A stretch of 64,000 bases of DNA, from assembly GCA_022036555.1 (NCBI GenBank), contig CM039137.1, positions 22,827,927-22,891,926 of the forward strand. Direction: 5' to 3'. The position numbers and the translations under genes are program-made. Shown one piece after another: positions 1-12,074 of this stretch. The stretch's first letter is position 1. The number at the start of each line of letters is the position of its first letter. The notes under the pieces are model-generated. The model ran no database searches, was not told the origin of the DNA, and worked only from the letters and a program-made list of their open reading frames with translations. Origin of the DNA: Microstegium vimineum. Lineage: Eukaryota > Streptophyta > Magnoliopsida > Poales > Poaceae.

Positions 1-810
1 TTGAAGGGAATCTACTATGAACTCCGGTTGCAGCTGAAGGGTAATACTTACCCGAATTTCCAATCCTTGGTGAATCGCGCCATCGTCCTGGACAATGAAC
101 GCAGGGAGATGGACAAGAAGAGGAAGCTTAGGGGACAAGCTTCTGGAAGCAACACTCGCCAGCGTCCCAACTATCCTCAGCAGGGTTACCAGCAGAGGTA
201 CCAAGACACTTCCAACTTTGGGAACCGTAACCTGAACCAGCAACGTCCGCCATTCTAGCAACAAGGTGGTTACTCAGGACCTCATCAAGGCTCATCCAGC
301 AGTACCCCAGCAAAGACTAATGTTCCCCACACCCCTACCAAGTGTTTTGCTTGTGGTGAACCCGGACACATCTCCTACAACTGCCCCCAGAAGCAGAATC
401 AGTTGAACCCTCCAAGCCAAAGTAGCAACAACCAAAGGGGAAGAAACCAACCACCACCCCATGGAAGGAGTGTGAACCATGTATCCGCGGAAGCAGCTCA
501 GGAAGCGCCAGAAGTGATGATGGGTACGTTCCAAGTCAACTCCATCTCCGCTTCTGTTCTTTTTGATTCTGGAGCATCACATTCTTTCATATCGCAAGCT
601 TTTGTTAGAATGCATGGAATATCTATGTTAGCAATGCAAAACCCTATAATTGTAAATTCACCGGGTGGGGTTATGAGAACCGATTGTTATTGTCCATCGG
701 TTACTGTTGCTCTAAAGGGAATAGACTTTAAAGCTAGACTTACAGTGTTGAGGACCGCTGGAATCGATGTTATTTTGGGATTGGATTGGATGAAGAATAT
801 AGCGCAATAA
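1..810 (+). pseudogene. Tekay gag C-terminus and aspartic protease
   Basis: The reading frame is open from the window edge, is broken by a TAG at 256-258, then continues in the same frame. A CX2CX4HX4C zinc knuckle (CFACGEPGHISYNC) lies at 343-384 and binds packaged RNA in this family. The protease active site FDSGAS lies near 562-580, followed by the typical LGLDWM turn near 775-792. The frame stops at 808-810, while the conserved sequence continues in another frame from about 786, so a one-base indel separates protease from reverse transcriptase. Start and N-terminal gag lie outside the window. Confidence 0.85.
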
Positions 811-2717
811 TCAAGTGTGATAAGAAGATAGTTGAGCTGTCTACACCTACAGGGAACAGGATCAGTATTGATGTGGTTATGGAACCTCCTCCGACAGCAG
901 TCGTCAATCAGCTTGAGGAGAATGACAACCCAACAGATAGGGTTGTGGATGAATTTCAAGATGTATTCCCAGAAGATTTGCCAGGTATGCCTCCCGATCG
1001 TGACATCGAATTTATAATTGAGTTAATACCTGGTACTGCACCTATAGCTAAAAGACCATATAGCATGGGAATAAAAGAATTAGAAGAACTTAAGAAACAA
1101 ATTAAAGAGTTGTCGGATAAAGGTTTTATTCGTCCCAGTTCTTCAACTTGGGGTGCACCGGTTATCTTTGTTGACAAGAAAGATGACAGTCAGCGGATGT
1201 GTGTTGATTATCGGTCACTCAATGAGGTCACTATCAAGAACAAGTATCCTTTGCCCAGAATCGATGATTTGTTTGATCAGTTGAAAGGTGCTTGTGTGTT
1301 CTCCAAGATTGATCTTCGGTCTCGTTATCATCAGTTGAAGATCCGTGCTTTAGATGTTCTTAAGACAACATTCACTACGAGGTATGGATTGTATGAATAT
1401 ACGGTGATGTCATTCGGTCTTACCAATGCACCTGCATACTTCATGTATTTGATGAACAAGGTTTTTATGGAATATCTGGATAAGTTTGTGGTGGTATTTA
1501 TTGATGATATTCTGATCTACTCCAAGAATGATGATGAACATGCTGAACACTTAAGATTGGTATTGCAGAAGCTCAGAGAGCACTAGTTGTATGCTAAAAG
1601 AAGTAAGTGTGAATTTTGGTTGAAAGAAGTTTCCTTTCTTGGCCATGTTGTGTCCAACGGAGGAATATCAGTTGATCCAAGCAAGGTGGAAGATGTACTG
1701 AATTGGAAACCCCCAACTAATGTCAGCGAGATTCGCAGTTTTCTTGGTTTAGCTAGATACTATAGAAGGTTCATTGAAGGATTCTCTAAGCTAGCTAAAC
1801 CTATGACCGCGTTGCTTGAGAAGGAGGCCAAGTTTGTCTGGTCAGAAAAGTGTCAGGCTAACTTCGAAGAATTGAAAAAGAGATTGACTACAACTCCTGT
1901 GTTGACCTTGCCAGACTTGAGTCAGAGGTTCTCCATCTATTGTGATGCCTCTCGTCTTGGTTTGGGTTGTGTGCTTATGCAAGAAGGAAGAGTTGTTGTG
2001 TATGCTTCGCGGCAACTAAGGAAGCATGAGTTAAATTATCCGACTCATGACTTGGAGTTAGCAGCTGTGGTTCATGCATTGAAGATATGGAGACATTATC
2101 TTATTGGTCATAAGTGTGACATCTACACCGACCATAAGAGCTTGAAGTATATCTTTACCCAATCAGATCTGAATTTGAGACAACGTCGTTGGTTGGAGCT
2201 GATCAAGGATTATGACCTAGATGTTCACTATCATCCTGGAAAAGCCAATGTTGTGGCTGATGCTATTAGCAGGAAAAGTTATGCTAATGAGATTCTGACG
2301 ATACCTATGCCGGAAGAGTTGTGTGCTGAACTTGAGCATCTCAACTTGAGCATTGTTGCTAATGCCATGGAGATGGTAGTGGAACCTACACTACAAAAGG
2401 AGATTCGTGAAGGTCAGTTGCAGGATAAGAATCTGCAGTTGATAGTTGAGAACTTGAAGGAAGGAAAGTCACCAGGATTCCGGTTAGATGATAATGGTAC
2501 CTTGTGGTATGGAAAGCGGATCTGTGTCCCCGACATCAAGTCTATTCGACAGACGATTCTGCGAGAAGCTCATGAGTCAACCTATTCAATTCATCCTGGA
2601 AGCACTAAGATGTACCTAGATCTTAAGGAGAAGTATTGGTGGGTTGGATTGAAACGTGACGTGGCAGAATACGTGGAAATATGTGATACATGTCAGAGGG
2701 TTAAAGCAGAACATTAG
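786..2717 (+). pseudogene. Tekay reverse transcriptase, RNase H and integrase zinc domain
   Basis: Reverse transcriptase spans about 960-1700, with the catalytic FIDD box near 1497-1508. RNase H follows, with YCDAS near 1940 and YTDHKSL near 2125. The integrase HHCC zinc domain ends in CDTCQ near 2680-2697. Two TAG codons interrupt one frame, at 1584-1586 (between RT and RNase H) and 2715-2717 (after the zinc domain). Both sit where the family usually has glutamine, so CAG-to-TAG change is the simplest reading. Codon use is AT-richer than in the nested element. Non-functional as it stands. Confidence 0.88.
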
Positions 2718-3404
2718 AGAACTGCTGGACTATTGCAACCGATGAAGATACCTGAATGGAAGTGGGATGAAGTTGGTATGGATTCATAGTTGGGTTACCG
2801 CGTACTCAGAAAGGTTATGACTCGATCTGGGTCATAGTTGATCGCTTGACTAAGGTAGCTCACTTCTTGCCAGTTCGAACCACTTATACGGGAGCACAGT
2901 TAGCAGAGTTGTATATGGAAAGAATAGTATGCCAGCATGGAGTTCCAAAGAAGATCGTGTCAGATAGAGGAACCCAGTTTACTTCGCATTTTTGGAGGAA
3001 AGTGCATGAGTCCCTTGGGACAGTGTTGAATTTCAGCTCAGCTTATCACCCTCAGACAGATGGACAGACAGAAAGAACAAATCAAGTGCTAGAAGATATG
3101 TTGAGAGCCTGTGCTTTGCAGTATGGTACGAGTTGGGACAAGAGTTTGCCCTATGCAAAATTCTCGTGTAACAACAGTTATCAAGAAAGTCTTAAGATGG
3201 CACCGTTTGAAGCTTTGTATGGACGGAAGTGTAGAACTCCGTTGTTCTGGAATCAAACGGGAGAAACCCAAGTGTTTGGACCAGATGTTCTGAGAGATGC
3301 AGAAGAACAAGTCCGAGTAATCAGAGATAATTTGAAGATAGCACAGTCTCGACAGAAGAGTTACGTTGATAACCGAAGAAGAGATTTGTCTTTTGAAGTA
3401 GGTG
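2718..3404 (+). pseudogene. Tekay integrase core, interrupted
   Basis: A one-base deletion near 2781 shifts the frame, which then stays open from 2846. Three acidic residues of the DDE catalytic core are visible: D in IVDRLTK, D in SDRGTQF and E in DGQTERTN. The coding sequence runs to 3404, where the nested element's LTR begins within the C-terminal domain. The remainder lies at 19176-19588. The duplicated AGGTG target site shows that the split came from a clean insertion, not a deletion. Confidence 0.88.
3400..3404. repeat. Left target-site duplication (AGGTG) of nested Tat element
   Basis: AGGTG precedes the TGTCGGG start of the 5' LTR and is repeated at 19171-19175 directly after the ACCGACA end of the 3' LTR. 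A matching five-base duplication is the signature of a single retrotransposon integration and fixes both ends of the element. Confidence 0.96.
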
Positions 3405-3564
3405 TGTCGGGTACGAAGGTAAGGGTACCCTAAACCCTTCAATAAATTAACGCTAAACATAGCAACCATTTTTAAGGCAAGGATCAGCCTATTGTTCGGT
3501 GAGACGTGGCCCATCAATCGAGGGCCCCCGCTACACCGACTGCGGAAACCAGCCACTGCCCCGG

Positions 3565-3699
3565 CTCTACCTCGACGACGAACGAGGGGTTGGACGAACG
3601 ACCCCCCGGCTTCACCTCGACGACGGATGAGGGGTCGGACGTACGACCCCCCGGCTCTACCTCGACGACGGACGAGGGGTCGGACGAACGACCCCCCGG
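3565..3699 (+). repeat. Three 45-bp tandem repeats in the LTR (also 18089-18223)
   Basis: Three adjacent 45-bp units share a CTCGACGACG core and a run of C at the end. The older relative's LTR (about 23630-23910) has a similar array of longer, more diverged units ending in GAACGACCCCT, so the array is a family trait that changes in length and sequence. It lies upstream of the TATA box; an enhancer role is possible but unproven. Confidence 0.85.
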
Positions 3700-4277
3700 C
3701 CTCTACCTCGACATCGACCCCCTCAACCCGTCGACGCCTCGACCTTCCAGGCACCGTCGGCGGACGAGGGCTCGAGTAACCCAACCACTCCGTCATGGGT
3801 AAAAGTAAACCCACCTGACGACATGGGCGCCTGCGTCCGCTGTCAAATCCGCCAACTCCCCGTCCAGTCCCCGACTCCCGTCGACTGTGCCGTCACTGCC
3901 GCCACTACGCAAGTACGGACTTCTACAGTACCCCTCGGAAAGTGAATAGTGCGACCCTCGACGACGGCTTCGGGAACGTGACAGAGTCATACGGGGCTCG
4001 ACCCCCCCCTCGACCGAGGGCTCGACCCCCTCCTCTTCAACAACTCCGGTACGGAAGACGTCCCATCCGCCCCATCCCACTTCGGCCATGGGACTCGTGC
4101 CCGCCTGCGGATACTGTACTGCGACGACTTCTACTGATGCCACGACCGGGGACGCCTGAAGGACGGGAAGACCACGCCGCCACAGTGCTCGATGTCTCTT
4201 CGCCGACACTGTGTCGTGGATGCGCCGCCCATACTTCTACTATTAGGGCCCTGTACCCTCGAGTCTCCCCCTTGGTC

Positions 4278-4285
4278 TATAAAAG
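4278..4285 (+). promoter_or_regulatory. LTR TATA box (TATAAAAG)
   Basis: TATAAAAG lies in the 5' LTR, repeats at 18802-18809 in the 3' LTR, and is preserved at 24429-24436 in the older relative whose surrounding sequence has diverged. That conservation and its place about 360 bp before the LTR end support it as the element's core promoter. Confidence 0.75.
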
Positions 4286-4644
4286 GGGGACGCCGAGGTA
4301 GATGAAAGGGGGGCTCTCGTCAGAGACTTCTTTTTCCAGGTTTCTCTTTGAGGACTCCAATCCGACCTTGGTTCTCAAGGACCCTAGACCACACCACACA
4401 CACATACGCTCGATCGACCCCTCGGGAGGCCGACTCCGTGTAACACTGCTTGTACCCCCCCCTGTACGAGCACGCTTTGGGTGCGAGATAATACAAGTCA
4501 TCCTCCCCCGCTGGACGTAGGGCCTTCTTCGCCCGAACCAGGATAAATCTTGTGTCCATCTTGCATCATGTCTGAGAGAGGGAGCACGCGATATACAAAT
4601 TTACTCGTTGGTGGTCTTGACCCCCGGGTCATAACACCGACAGT

Positions 4645-4663
4645 TGGCGCGCCAGGTAGGGGG
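4645..4663 (+). promoter_or_regulatory. Primer-binding site, probably for tRNA-Arg
   Basis: Two bases after the LTR, TGGCGCGCCAGGTAGGGG is complementary to a tRNA 3' end that finishes in CGCGCCA. This matches a plant arginine tRNA acceptor and T-arm as I remember it. Minus-strand DNA synthesis of the element would start here. Confidence 0.7.
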
Positions 4664-4699
4664 ATTCGCGTGCCGATCAACTCCGAACTACTCTCTCAG

Positions 4700-7600
4700 A
4701 TGGATTCCACCATCCCACCGTTCCCGTTCAACACCGTCATCTGGTTTGGCAGTCTAGGGTTCGTTCCTACGGACCAGGGCGACTTCATAGTCTTCCCCTC
4801 CGCCCGTGGCCTAGACGTCAGCAGTTCCGCTGCACCGGAGCCAGCTAGGATCAGACGACGGCCCCTCCACTTGCGACTCTGGCCTGCGATCAGGAGGAGG
4901 CGCGAGCGACTTCGACGCGCTCGCCGTCGTGCGAGCTCTCGGGTGCCGGATACCGTTCCCTCGGTCCCAGCTGGCGACACGGCCCCCTCTCCTAGGGGTC
5001 CGCTTGACCCACGCTTGTGGGCCGAGGGCAGGCGTCTCCCCGAGTGGGACTTTGACTCTTCTGCATCATCATCCCCGGAGGCTCCCGTGGCTTCTCCGAC
5101 ACCTACGACCCCATCACCACCGCGCGGCCCGTTCCCATATGGGCTCCGCAACAGCGCCGGGCTCTACTCTGCCTTCGCAGGGCAGCGAGTACATACCTAC
5201 GACGAGTCCCCATGGACGCCGTCATGGGCAACGATCGATCCCGTCACTACCCCTTCACTGGGCGAGCCAGAGCTGCCCCGTACGTGGGGAACGTTACGGC
5301 GGCGCCTGGAGGAGGAGGAAACAGGCAGGCTCTTCCCCCACTTCTACCACGCCGACTTCGACTCGGACTCTCCCGACGAGAGTTACGACTCCACTCGGGA
5401 GTGCTTCCATCTCGACGAGCAAACCGTCCTTCAGGACGACGTCGACGACACAGCGGACACCGAAGAAGGGAGGGGGGCCAACGCCACGCCACCTCGAGAC
5501 GCCATCCCCCCAAATCCCGATAGAGCCGATCCACCCCCCGACGTCCAGATTACGCAGGTCCGAGAGCTCCTCGGCAAGCTCGAGGAAGAGCGCCTGCGTC
5601 TTCAGCAGCTTGAACATGCCCTCGAGCGGGATCAAGGGCGTCCTCAGGGTGGAGGAGCTCGCGAGCGGGCCCGGGAGGTCCACCGGCAGATCGTCGAGGA
5701 AGGTAACATTGAACCCCGAGTCTTCAACCGCGCCAGCCAGAATGTTGTAGCAGCCGCGATGCTGCTCCGCGACATGCCGGCGCCATCGACCCCCCAGGCA
5801 CAACGTATTAGGGAAGAAATCCAGGGGCTACTCCAAACTGCGGCCGTCCAGCAGGCGGAGAGCTCGGCCTCGAGGCGTCGAGGGGCTGCCTCTGAGCGGC
5901 AAGCAGCGCCCCCTCGACAAAATCGGGAGGCCTCTGTCCACCAGAACAAGGCGCCCCAGGGCCGGGTCGAGCCACGACCGGTTCGGGAACGCCTCGTCGA
6001 CGACCTCCCCCCTCGAGTGAACAATCGACGTCGATGCGGCGATGCCGAGGCTCGAGGCTACAGCGCTCACCGAGGCGGGCGCTACGACAGTGACGAAGAC
6101 CGATGTCGGTCTCCGGAGCCACCGGGGCCTCGAGTCTTCGGAAGAACTATCCGACGGGCCTCCCTGCCCGTGCGTTTCCGTCCACCCACCAGCCTGATCA
6201 AATACAACGGCGAAACCAAGCCAGAGCTCTGGCTTGCCGACTTCAGGCTGGCATGCCAGCTGGGTGGAGCCAAAGATGACCTCGTCATCATCCGGCAACT
6301 CCCGCTATTCCTCTCCCGACACCGCTCGAAGGTGGCTCGAGGAGCTACCCCCGGACTTGATCCAGGACTGGTCCGACCTGGTTCGGATCTTCGAGGGCAA
6401 CTTCAAGGGCACCTACGAGCGGCCGGGCAACTCCTGGGACCTTCGCAGCTGCAAGCAGAAACCAGGAGAGACCCTCCGCGCCTTCACCCGCCGATTCTCG
6501 AAGCAACGTACCGCACTGACTCACATTTCCGACCACGAGGTCATCACGGCGTTCATCGCCGGGACGACCTGCAAAGAGTTGGTGCGGGAGCTGGGGCGAA
6601 ACATCCCCAAGACCGCCAACGAGCTCATGGACGTTATCGCCAACTACGCGGCTGGCGAGGAGGCCGTTGGCGCATTCTTCCAGACTCCCCCAGCGAAGGA
6701 GGAGGGCAACGCGGACGAACCCGGGGGCTCGGACGATGGGCCCAAGAGAAACAAGGGGCCCAGGAGGAACAACGACGGCAACGGCGGCCAGAAGAAGAAG
6801 AAGAAGAACCAACGGGGCCGGCGCGTCGTCGAGCCCAACGTCGAGCAGGACGACGACCCCGACGACCTTGTCGCTGCAACGGACAAGCGGAAGCCTCGAG
6901 GGCCCCCTCCCGACGGGGGCGTCTTCGACAAGATGCTGAAAGAGCCTTGCCCCTACCATACGGGGCCGGCCAACCACCGCCTCGAGGATTGCCGCATGCT
7001 TCGAAGGCACTTCGTCCTCCCTGGTCCCAGGAGAGATGACGGCAAGGAAGACCCGCCCTGTGACGTCCAAGTCAGGGGCGATGTTCAAAAGGGAGGCTTC
7101 CCCGAGATCCACGACTGCTACATGATCTACGGGGGACCCTCGACCCGCCTTACCACGCGCCAACGCAAGAGGGAGCGTCGAGAGGTCTTTTCCGTTCGGG
7201 CCCAAGCCCCACGGTACCTCGACTGGTCACACACACCGATCACCTTCGATCAGGACGACCACCCCGAGCACATCCCCAACGCAGGGGTTTACCCGCTCGT
7301 CGTCGACCCAATCATCCTCAACACCCGCCTCAGCAAGGTGCTCATGGACGGGGGGAGCAGCCTCAACATCATCTACGCCGAGACCCTCGACCTACTGGGG
7401 ATCCCGAGGACCATGCTCCTGCCCAGCGCGGGGGGGTTCCATGGAATCGTCCCGAGGAAGAAGGCACTCCCGATCGGCCGCGTCAAGCTACCGGTCTGTT
7501 TCGGCGTCCCCTCAAACTTCCGAAAGGAAGAGCTGACCTTCGAGGTGGTCGCGTGGCGAGGCACCTACCACGCCATCATCAGTAGACCGGGGTACGCCAA

Positions 7601-7904
7601 GTTCATGGCGGTCCCGAACTATACCTACCTCAAGCTCAAGATGCCGGGGCCCTCGGGAGTCATCACCGTCGACACCTCCTACGAGCACGCGTACGACTGC
7701 GACGTCGAGTGCGTTGAAAAAGCCGAAGCCCGTGAGGATTCTGCTATCCTCGCGGCCCTCGACGACTTGTCCGGAGAGATCCCCGACCCCAAGCGCCACG
7801 CTGGCAACTTCAAGCCGGCGGAAGACACGAAGACCATCCCGCTCGACCCCGGCCTCAAGGACGGGAAGGTGCTGACGATCAGTGCCACCCTCGAGCCCAA
7901 ATAG
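4700..7904 (+). pseudogene. Tat element gag and protease, frameshifted, ends in TAG
   Basis: Gag probably begins at the ATG at 4700, the first one beyond the primer site; an upstream ATG at 4550 is in the LTR. The first 500 residues are rich in Pro, Arg and acidic residues, with a helical Glu/Arg/Gln segment near 5550-5640. The capsid-like part starts near 6200, and the frame shifts by one base near 6305-6330. A Lys/Arg/Asp-rich linker (6700-6880) precedes a short Cys/His cluster (CPYHTGPANHRLEDC, 6949-6993). The protease has DGGSS in place of the usual DSGAS or DTGAS, near 7348-7362. The frame ends at TAG 7902-7904, where the next codons continue the same polyprotein in the same frame. Confidence 0.85.
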
Positions 7905-10900
7905 GAAGGCGTGCTCGTCGACTTTCTCCGAGCGAACGCCGACGTGTTCGCATGGAGTCCCTCGGACATGCCGGGCATCCCGAGGGAAGTCGCCGAGCAC
8001 TCCTTGGACATCCGAACCGGGTCCAAACCGGTGAAGCAACGCCTGCGCCGCTTCGACGAGGAGAAGCGCAGGACCATCGGGGAGGAGGTCGACAAGCTCT
8101 TGAAGGCCGGATTCATCAAGGAGGTACATCACCCCGAGTGGTTAGCTAATCCCGTGCTTGTAAAGAAAAAGAATGGGAAGGATAGGATGTGTGTAGACTA
8201 CACTAGTTTGAATAAAGCATGTCCTAAGGTTCCTTTTCCTTTACCTCGCATTGACCAAATAGTAGATTCCACTTCGGGATGTGAAACCCTTTGCTTCCTT
8301 GATGCGTATTCCGGCTACCACCAAATAAAGATGAAGGAGTCCGATCAGCTCGCGACCTCCTTCATCACTCCTTTCGGCATGTTTTGCTACCTCACCATGC
8401 CCTTCGGCTTGCGGAACGCCGGGGCCACCTACCAGCGATGCATGCTCCGCGTCTTCGGGAAACACATAGGGCCGATCGTCGAGGCCTACGTCGACGATAT
8501 CGTGGTCAAGTCCAGAACCGTCGGAAACCTAGTCGGAGACCTCGAGATTGCGTTTGGGTGTCTCAGGACTAACCGCATAAAACTAAACCCTGAGAAGTGT
8601 GTCTTCGGGGTCCCTCGAGGCATGCTCCTAGGGTACATAGTTTCCCAACGCGGTATCGAGGCCAATCCCGAGAAGGTAACCGCCATCACGAGGATGGGCC
8701 CGATCAAAGACCTCAAGAGTGTGCAAAGGGTTACTGGGTGCCTTGCCGCCCTCAGTCGCTTCATCTCGAAGCTCGGAGAAAAGGCCCTGCCCCTTTATCG
8801 ACTCCTGAAGAAGACAGAACACTTCGCGTGGACCACCGAAGCTGAGGAATCCCTCTCGAGGCTCAAGGCCTTGCTCACCTCGCCCCCGGTCTTGGTCCCC
8901 CCGAGCCCGGCCGAGCCCCTCCTGCTTTATGTCGCGGCAACTACGCAGGTAGTCAGCGCGGTCATAGTAGTCGAGAGGGAGGAAAAAGGACACGCCCTGC
9001 CGGTTCAAAGGCCTGTCTATTTCGTGAGCGAGGTCGGCAAGACAAGGTATCCCCACATCCAGAAGCTACTATACGCGGTCGTCCTCACTCGGCGGAAGCT
9101 CAAACACTATTTCCTGGGCCATCCGGTCACTGTGGTTTCATCTTTCCCCCTCGGAGAGATAATCCAGAACCGGGAGGCATCGGGAAGGATCGCCAAGTGG
9201 TCCGCCGAGCTCATGGGGAGACCCTCTCCTACGCCCCTCGGAAGGCTATCAAGTCTCAGGTACTGGCAGATTTCGTCGCCGAATGGACCGACACCCAACT
9301 ACCCCCGGCGCAGGTGCAGAGCGAGCTCTGGGCCATGTACTTCGACGGATCACTGATGAAGGCGGGAGCAGGCGCAGGATTGCTATTCGTGTCACCCTCA
9401 GGGGTCCATATGCGATATGTCATCCGCCTCCACTTCCCCGCCTCCAACAACATCGCCGAGTACGAGGCCCTCGTCAACGGCCTGCGCATCGCCATCGAGC
9501 TCGGGGTCCGACGCCTCGACGTGCGAGGGGACTCTCAGTTGGTAATCGACCAAGTGATGAAAGACTCGAGCTGCCACGATCCTAAGATGGAAGCCTACTG
9601 CAAGGAGGTTCGAAGGCTCGAGGACAAGTTCTATGGCCTCGAGCTCAACCACGTAGCCCGTCGGTACAACGAGGCTGCCGACGAGCTGGCCAAAATTGCG
9701 TCTACTCGAGGGACGGTCCCCCCCGACATCTTCTCGAGGGATCTGCACACACCGTCCGTCGACCTAGGCTCGGGGGCTCCCGGCCTCGAGCAAGGGGTCG
9801 ACCCACCCCCCTCGACCGATCCCCCCTCGGGCGGGGGAGAGGTCATGGAGATCGACGGGGCCGTCGCAGTGCCAACCCCTCCGACGGATTGGCGCACGCC
9901 TTACCTCGAGTACCTGACGCGAGGCGAACTCCCGGAAGACCGCACGGAAGCCCGTCGAGTAGCTCGGCGTGCCAAAACCTACGTCTTGTACGGGGACAGC
10001 CGCGAGCTATATCGACGCAGCCCGTCGGGTGTACTCCAACGCTGCCTCACCCTCGAGGAGGGGAGGGCACTGCTGAGGGACCTACACTCGGGGGCTTGCG
10101 GCCACCACGTGGCGCCGAGAACCCTGGTAGGAAGTGCCTTTCGACAGGGCTTCTACTGGCCCACGGCAGTCAACGACGCCACCAAACTCGTCCGATCCTG
10201 TCGGGGATGCCAATTCTATGCCAGGCAGACTCACCTACCCGCCCAAGCTCTTCAGATGATACCCATAACTTGGCCGTTCGCAGTATGGGGGCTCGACATG
10301 GTCGGTCCCCTGAAAAGAACCAAGGGCGGGCACACTCACCTTCTCGTGGCTGTCGACAAGTTCTCGAAGTGGATCGAGGCTCGGCCCATCGCCAACATCC
10401 AGTCTCGGCAAGCCGTGCTATTCTTCACCGATATCATCCACCGCTTCGGGGTCCCCAACGTCATCATTACCGACAATGGCACGCAGTTCACCGGCCAAAA
10501 GTTCCTGGACTTCTGTGACGATCACCACATCAGGGTGAATTGGTCTGCAGTTGCCCACCCTCGAACTAACGGTCAGGTCGAGCGTGCCAACGGCATGGTT
10601 TTGCAGGGCCTCAAGCCAAGGATCTTCGACCGGCTGAACAGACATGGAAAGAGATGGGTCGAAGAGCTGCCCGCTGTGCTATGGAGTCTCCGAACGACAC
10701 CGAGTCGAGCTACGGGGTTCTCCCCGTTCTTCTTGGTCTATGGGTCCGAGGCCGTCCTCCCCACCGACCTCGAGTATGGGTCCCCTCGACTGAAAGCCTA
10801 CAGCGAGCAAGCCAACACAGTAGCCCGAGAGGACTCCCTCGACCAGCTCGAGGAAGCTCGTGACATGGCCCTGTTCAAGTCGGCCCAGTACCAGCAGACG

Positions 10901-11131
10901 CTACGACGCTACCACGATAAGAACGTGCGCAAAAGGGACCTCAACGTCGGCGACCTCGTTCTGCGCCGTCGACAGAACAGCAAGGGGCGTCACAAGCTGA
11001 CACCACCTTGGGAGGGACCCTTCATCGTGGCAGAGGTGCTGAAGCCCGGCACTTACAAACTGAAGAACGAGAAGGGAGAGCTCTTCACCAACGCGTGGAA
11101 CATCGAACAGCTACGTCGCTTCTATCCCTGA
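7905..11131 (+). pseudogene. Tat element pol: RT, RNase H, second RNase H, integrase
   Basis: RT carries YVDDIV near 8488-8505 and runs into a canonical RNase H region in the same frame as the upstream protease. A frameshift lies between about 9200 and 9250. The next frame contains a second RNase H-type domain (YFDGS near 9340, GDSQLVIDQ near 9530), the extra domain known in Tat elements. Integrase follows with a CX2C zinc motif near 10198-10209 and acidic catalytic residues in LDMVG, TDNGTQF and NGQVERAN. It ends at 11131 after a GPY/F-like region (PPWEGPF), without a chromodomain, as expected for Tat. The upstream TAG and this frameshift prevent an intact polyprotein. Confidence 0.9.
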
Positions 11132-12074
11132 GGCCCCAGGGCCTTGTACATTTTCGCATTTATGTACAAATTTTCGAATGAATAAAATGTGCTCGAAACA
11201 CTTTCACGTCCGTTCGTAGCCCGAAGGTAGCCTCGACTTTGCCCGGACAAAGTCGAGCTCCCTTCGGGGGCTGGAAGAAGGGCACCCCCCTCCTAGGTCT
11301 CCGAAAAAACCCGTACGCTTTCTCTCGAAACTCGACCCCCTCTCGTTTCTTCGCCTCGGGCACGCTTCGTAACTAGGTAAAGGCGCCTCGAACCCCCTAG
11401 GGGTCGAGGGTGTCGTCGAGTCAGGGACTCACCTACGCCCCAGGGCTACGGTATCCCTACTCGCCACCCCCCTTCCTAGGATAAGAGCGTGCGTCTAATA
11501 CTTAAGTTCACGAGCGTCGACTCAGGCAAAGAAAAGCAGGGAGAGCCGAGAAATAGAAATAACGAGACGAACCCACCCACAGCACTAAGGTAGCCTCGAC
11601 TTTGCCTCAGCAAAGTCGAGCCTCCCTCAGGGGCTAACAGGGGGGGCACCCCCTCCTAGGTCTCCGAAAAACTCGGAACGTTTTTTCGAAACTCGACTCT
11701 CCCTCTCGTTCTTTCCCTCGAGTACGCTTCTGAACTAAGTAAAGACGCCTCGAGTTCCCTAAGGGTCGAGAGTGCCGTCGAGTCAGGGACTCACCTACGC
11801 CCCAGGGCTACGGTATCCCTACTCGCCACCCCCCTTCCAAGGATAAGAGCGTGCGTCGAACACTTAGTTCATAGGCGTCGACTCAGGCAAAGAAAAGCAG
11901 GGAAAGCTCGAAAGAATAAAATTAACTCTGTACACATCGATCAAAATGCATCATATACAAAAAAGCCCTCGGGGGCTTGGCATTGTATCGGTACAGAGGC
12001 CTAACTATTACATGGACCTTTTTGTCCAGATATGGCTCGCAGGCCCGCGACCACCCGTCGACATCTCCCAACGA
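11132..12074. repeat. Spacer after pol with two direct 363-bp repeats and conserved hairpins
   Basis: Two direct copies, starting at 11227 and 11590, span to about 11920. Each opens with a perfect 10-bp inverted repeat, CTCGACTTTG against CAAAGTCGAG, at 11232-11257 and 11595-11620. The six-base loops differ (CCCGGA and CCTCAG) while the stems are identical. The spacer separates the end of pol from the end of the antisense gene, so the two transcription units converge here. No coding sequence is recognised. Confidence 0.85.

Larger units (their letters stand above)
3405..4642 (+). repeat. 5' LTR of nested Tat element
   Basis: Starts TGTCGGG and ends ACCGACA, followed by the primer-binding site. 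It carries a TATA box at 4278-4285 and three 45-bp tandem repeats at 3565-3699. It differs from the 3' LTR at about five positions, and three homopolymer or short-run length differences explain the 5-bp size gap. Reading frames inside it have no recognisable product. Confidence 0.95.

Noticed and set aside
3089..4559. Several 60-240-codon frames in the Tat 5' LTR, repeated near-identically in the 3' LTR
   Set aside because: They lie in GC-rich tandem repeats of an LTR, occur on both strands at once and show no domain. They duplicate because the LTRs do.
4550..4699. Upstream ATG at 4550 as the gag start
   Set aside because: It lies inside the LTR, before the primer site. The ATG at 4700 is the first in the internal region and in the same frame.
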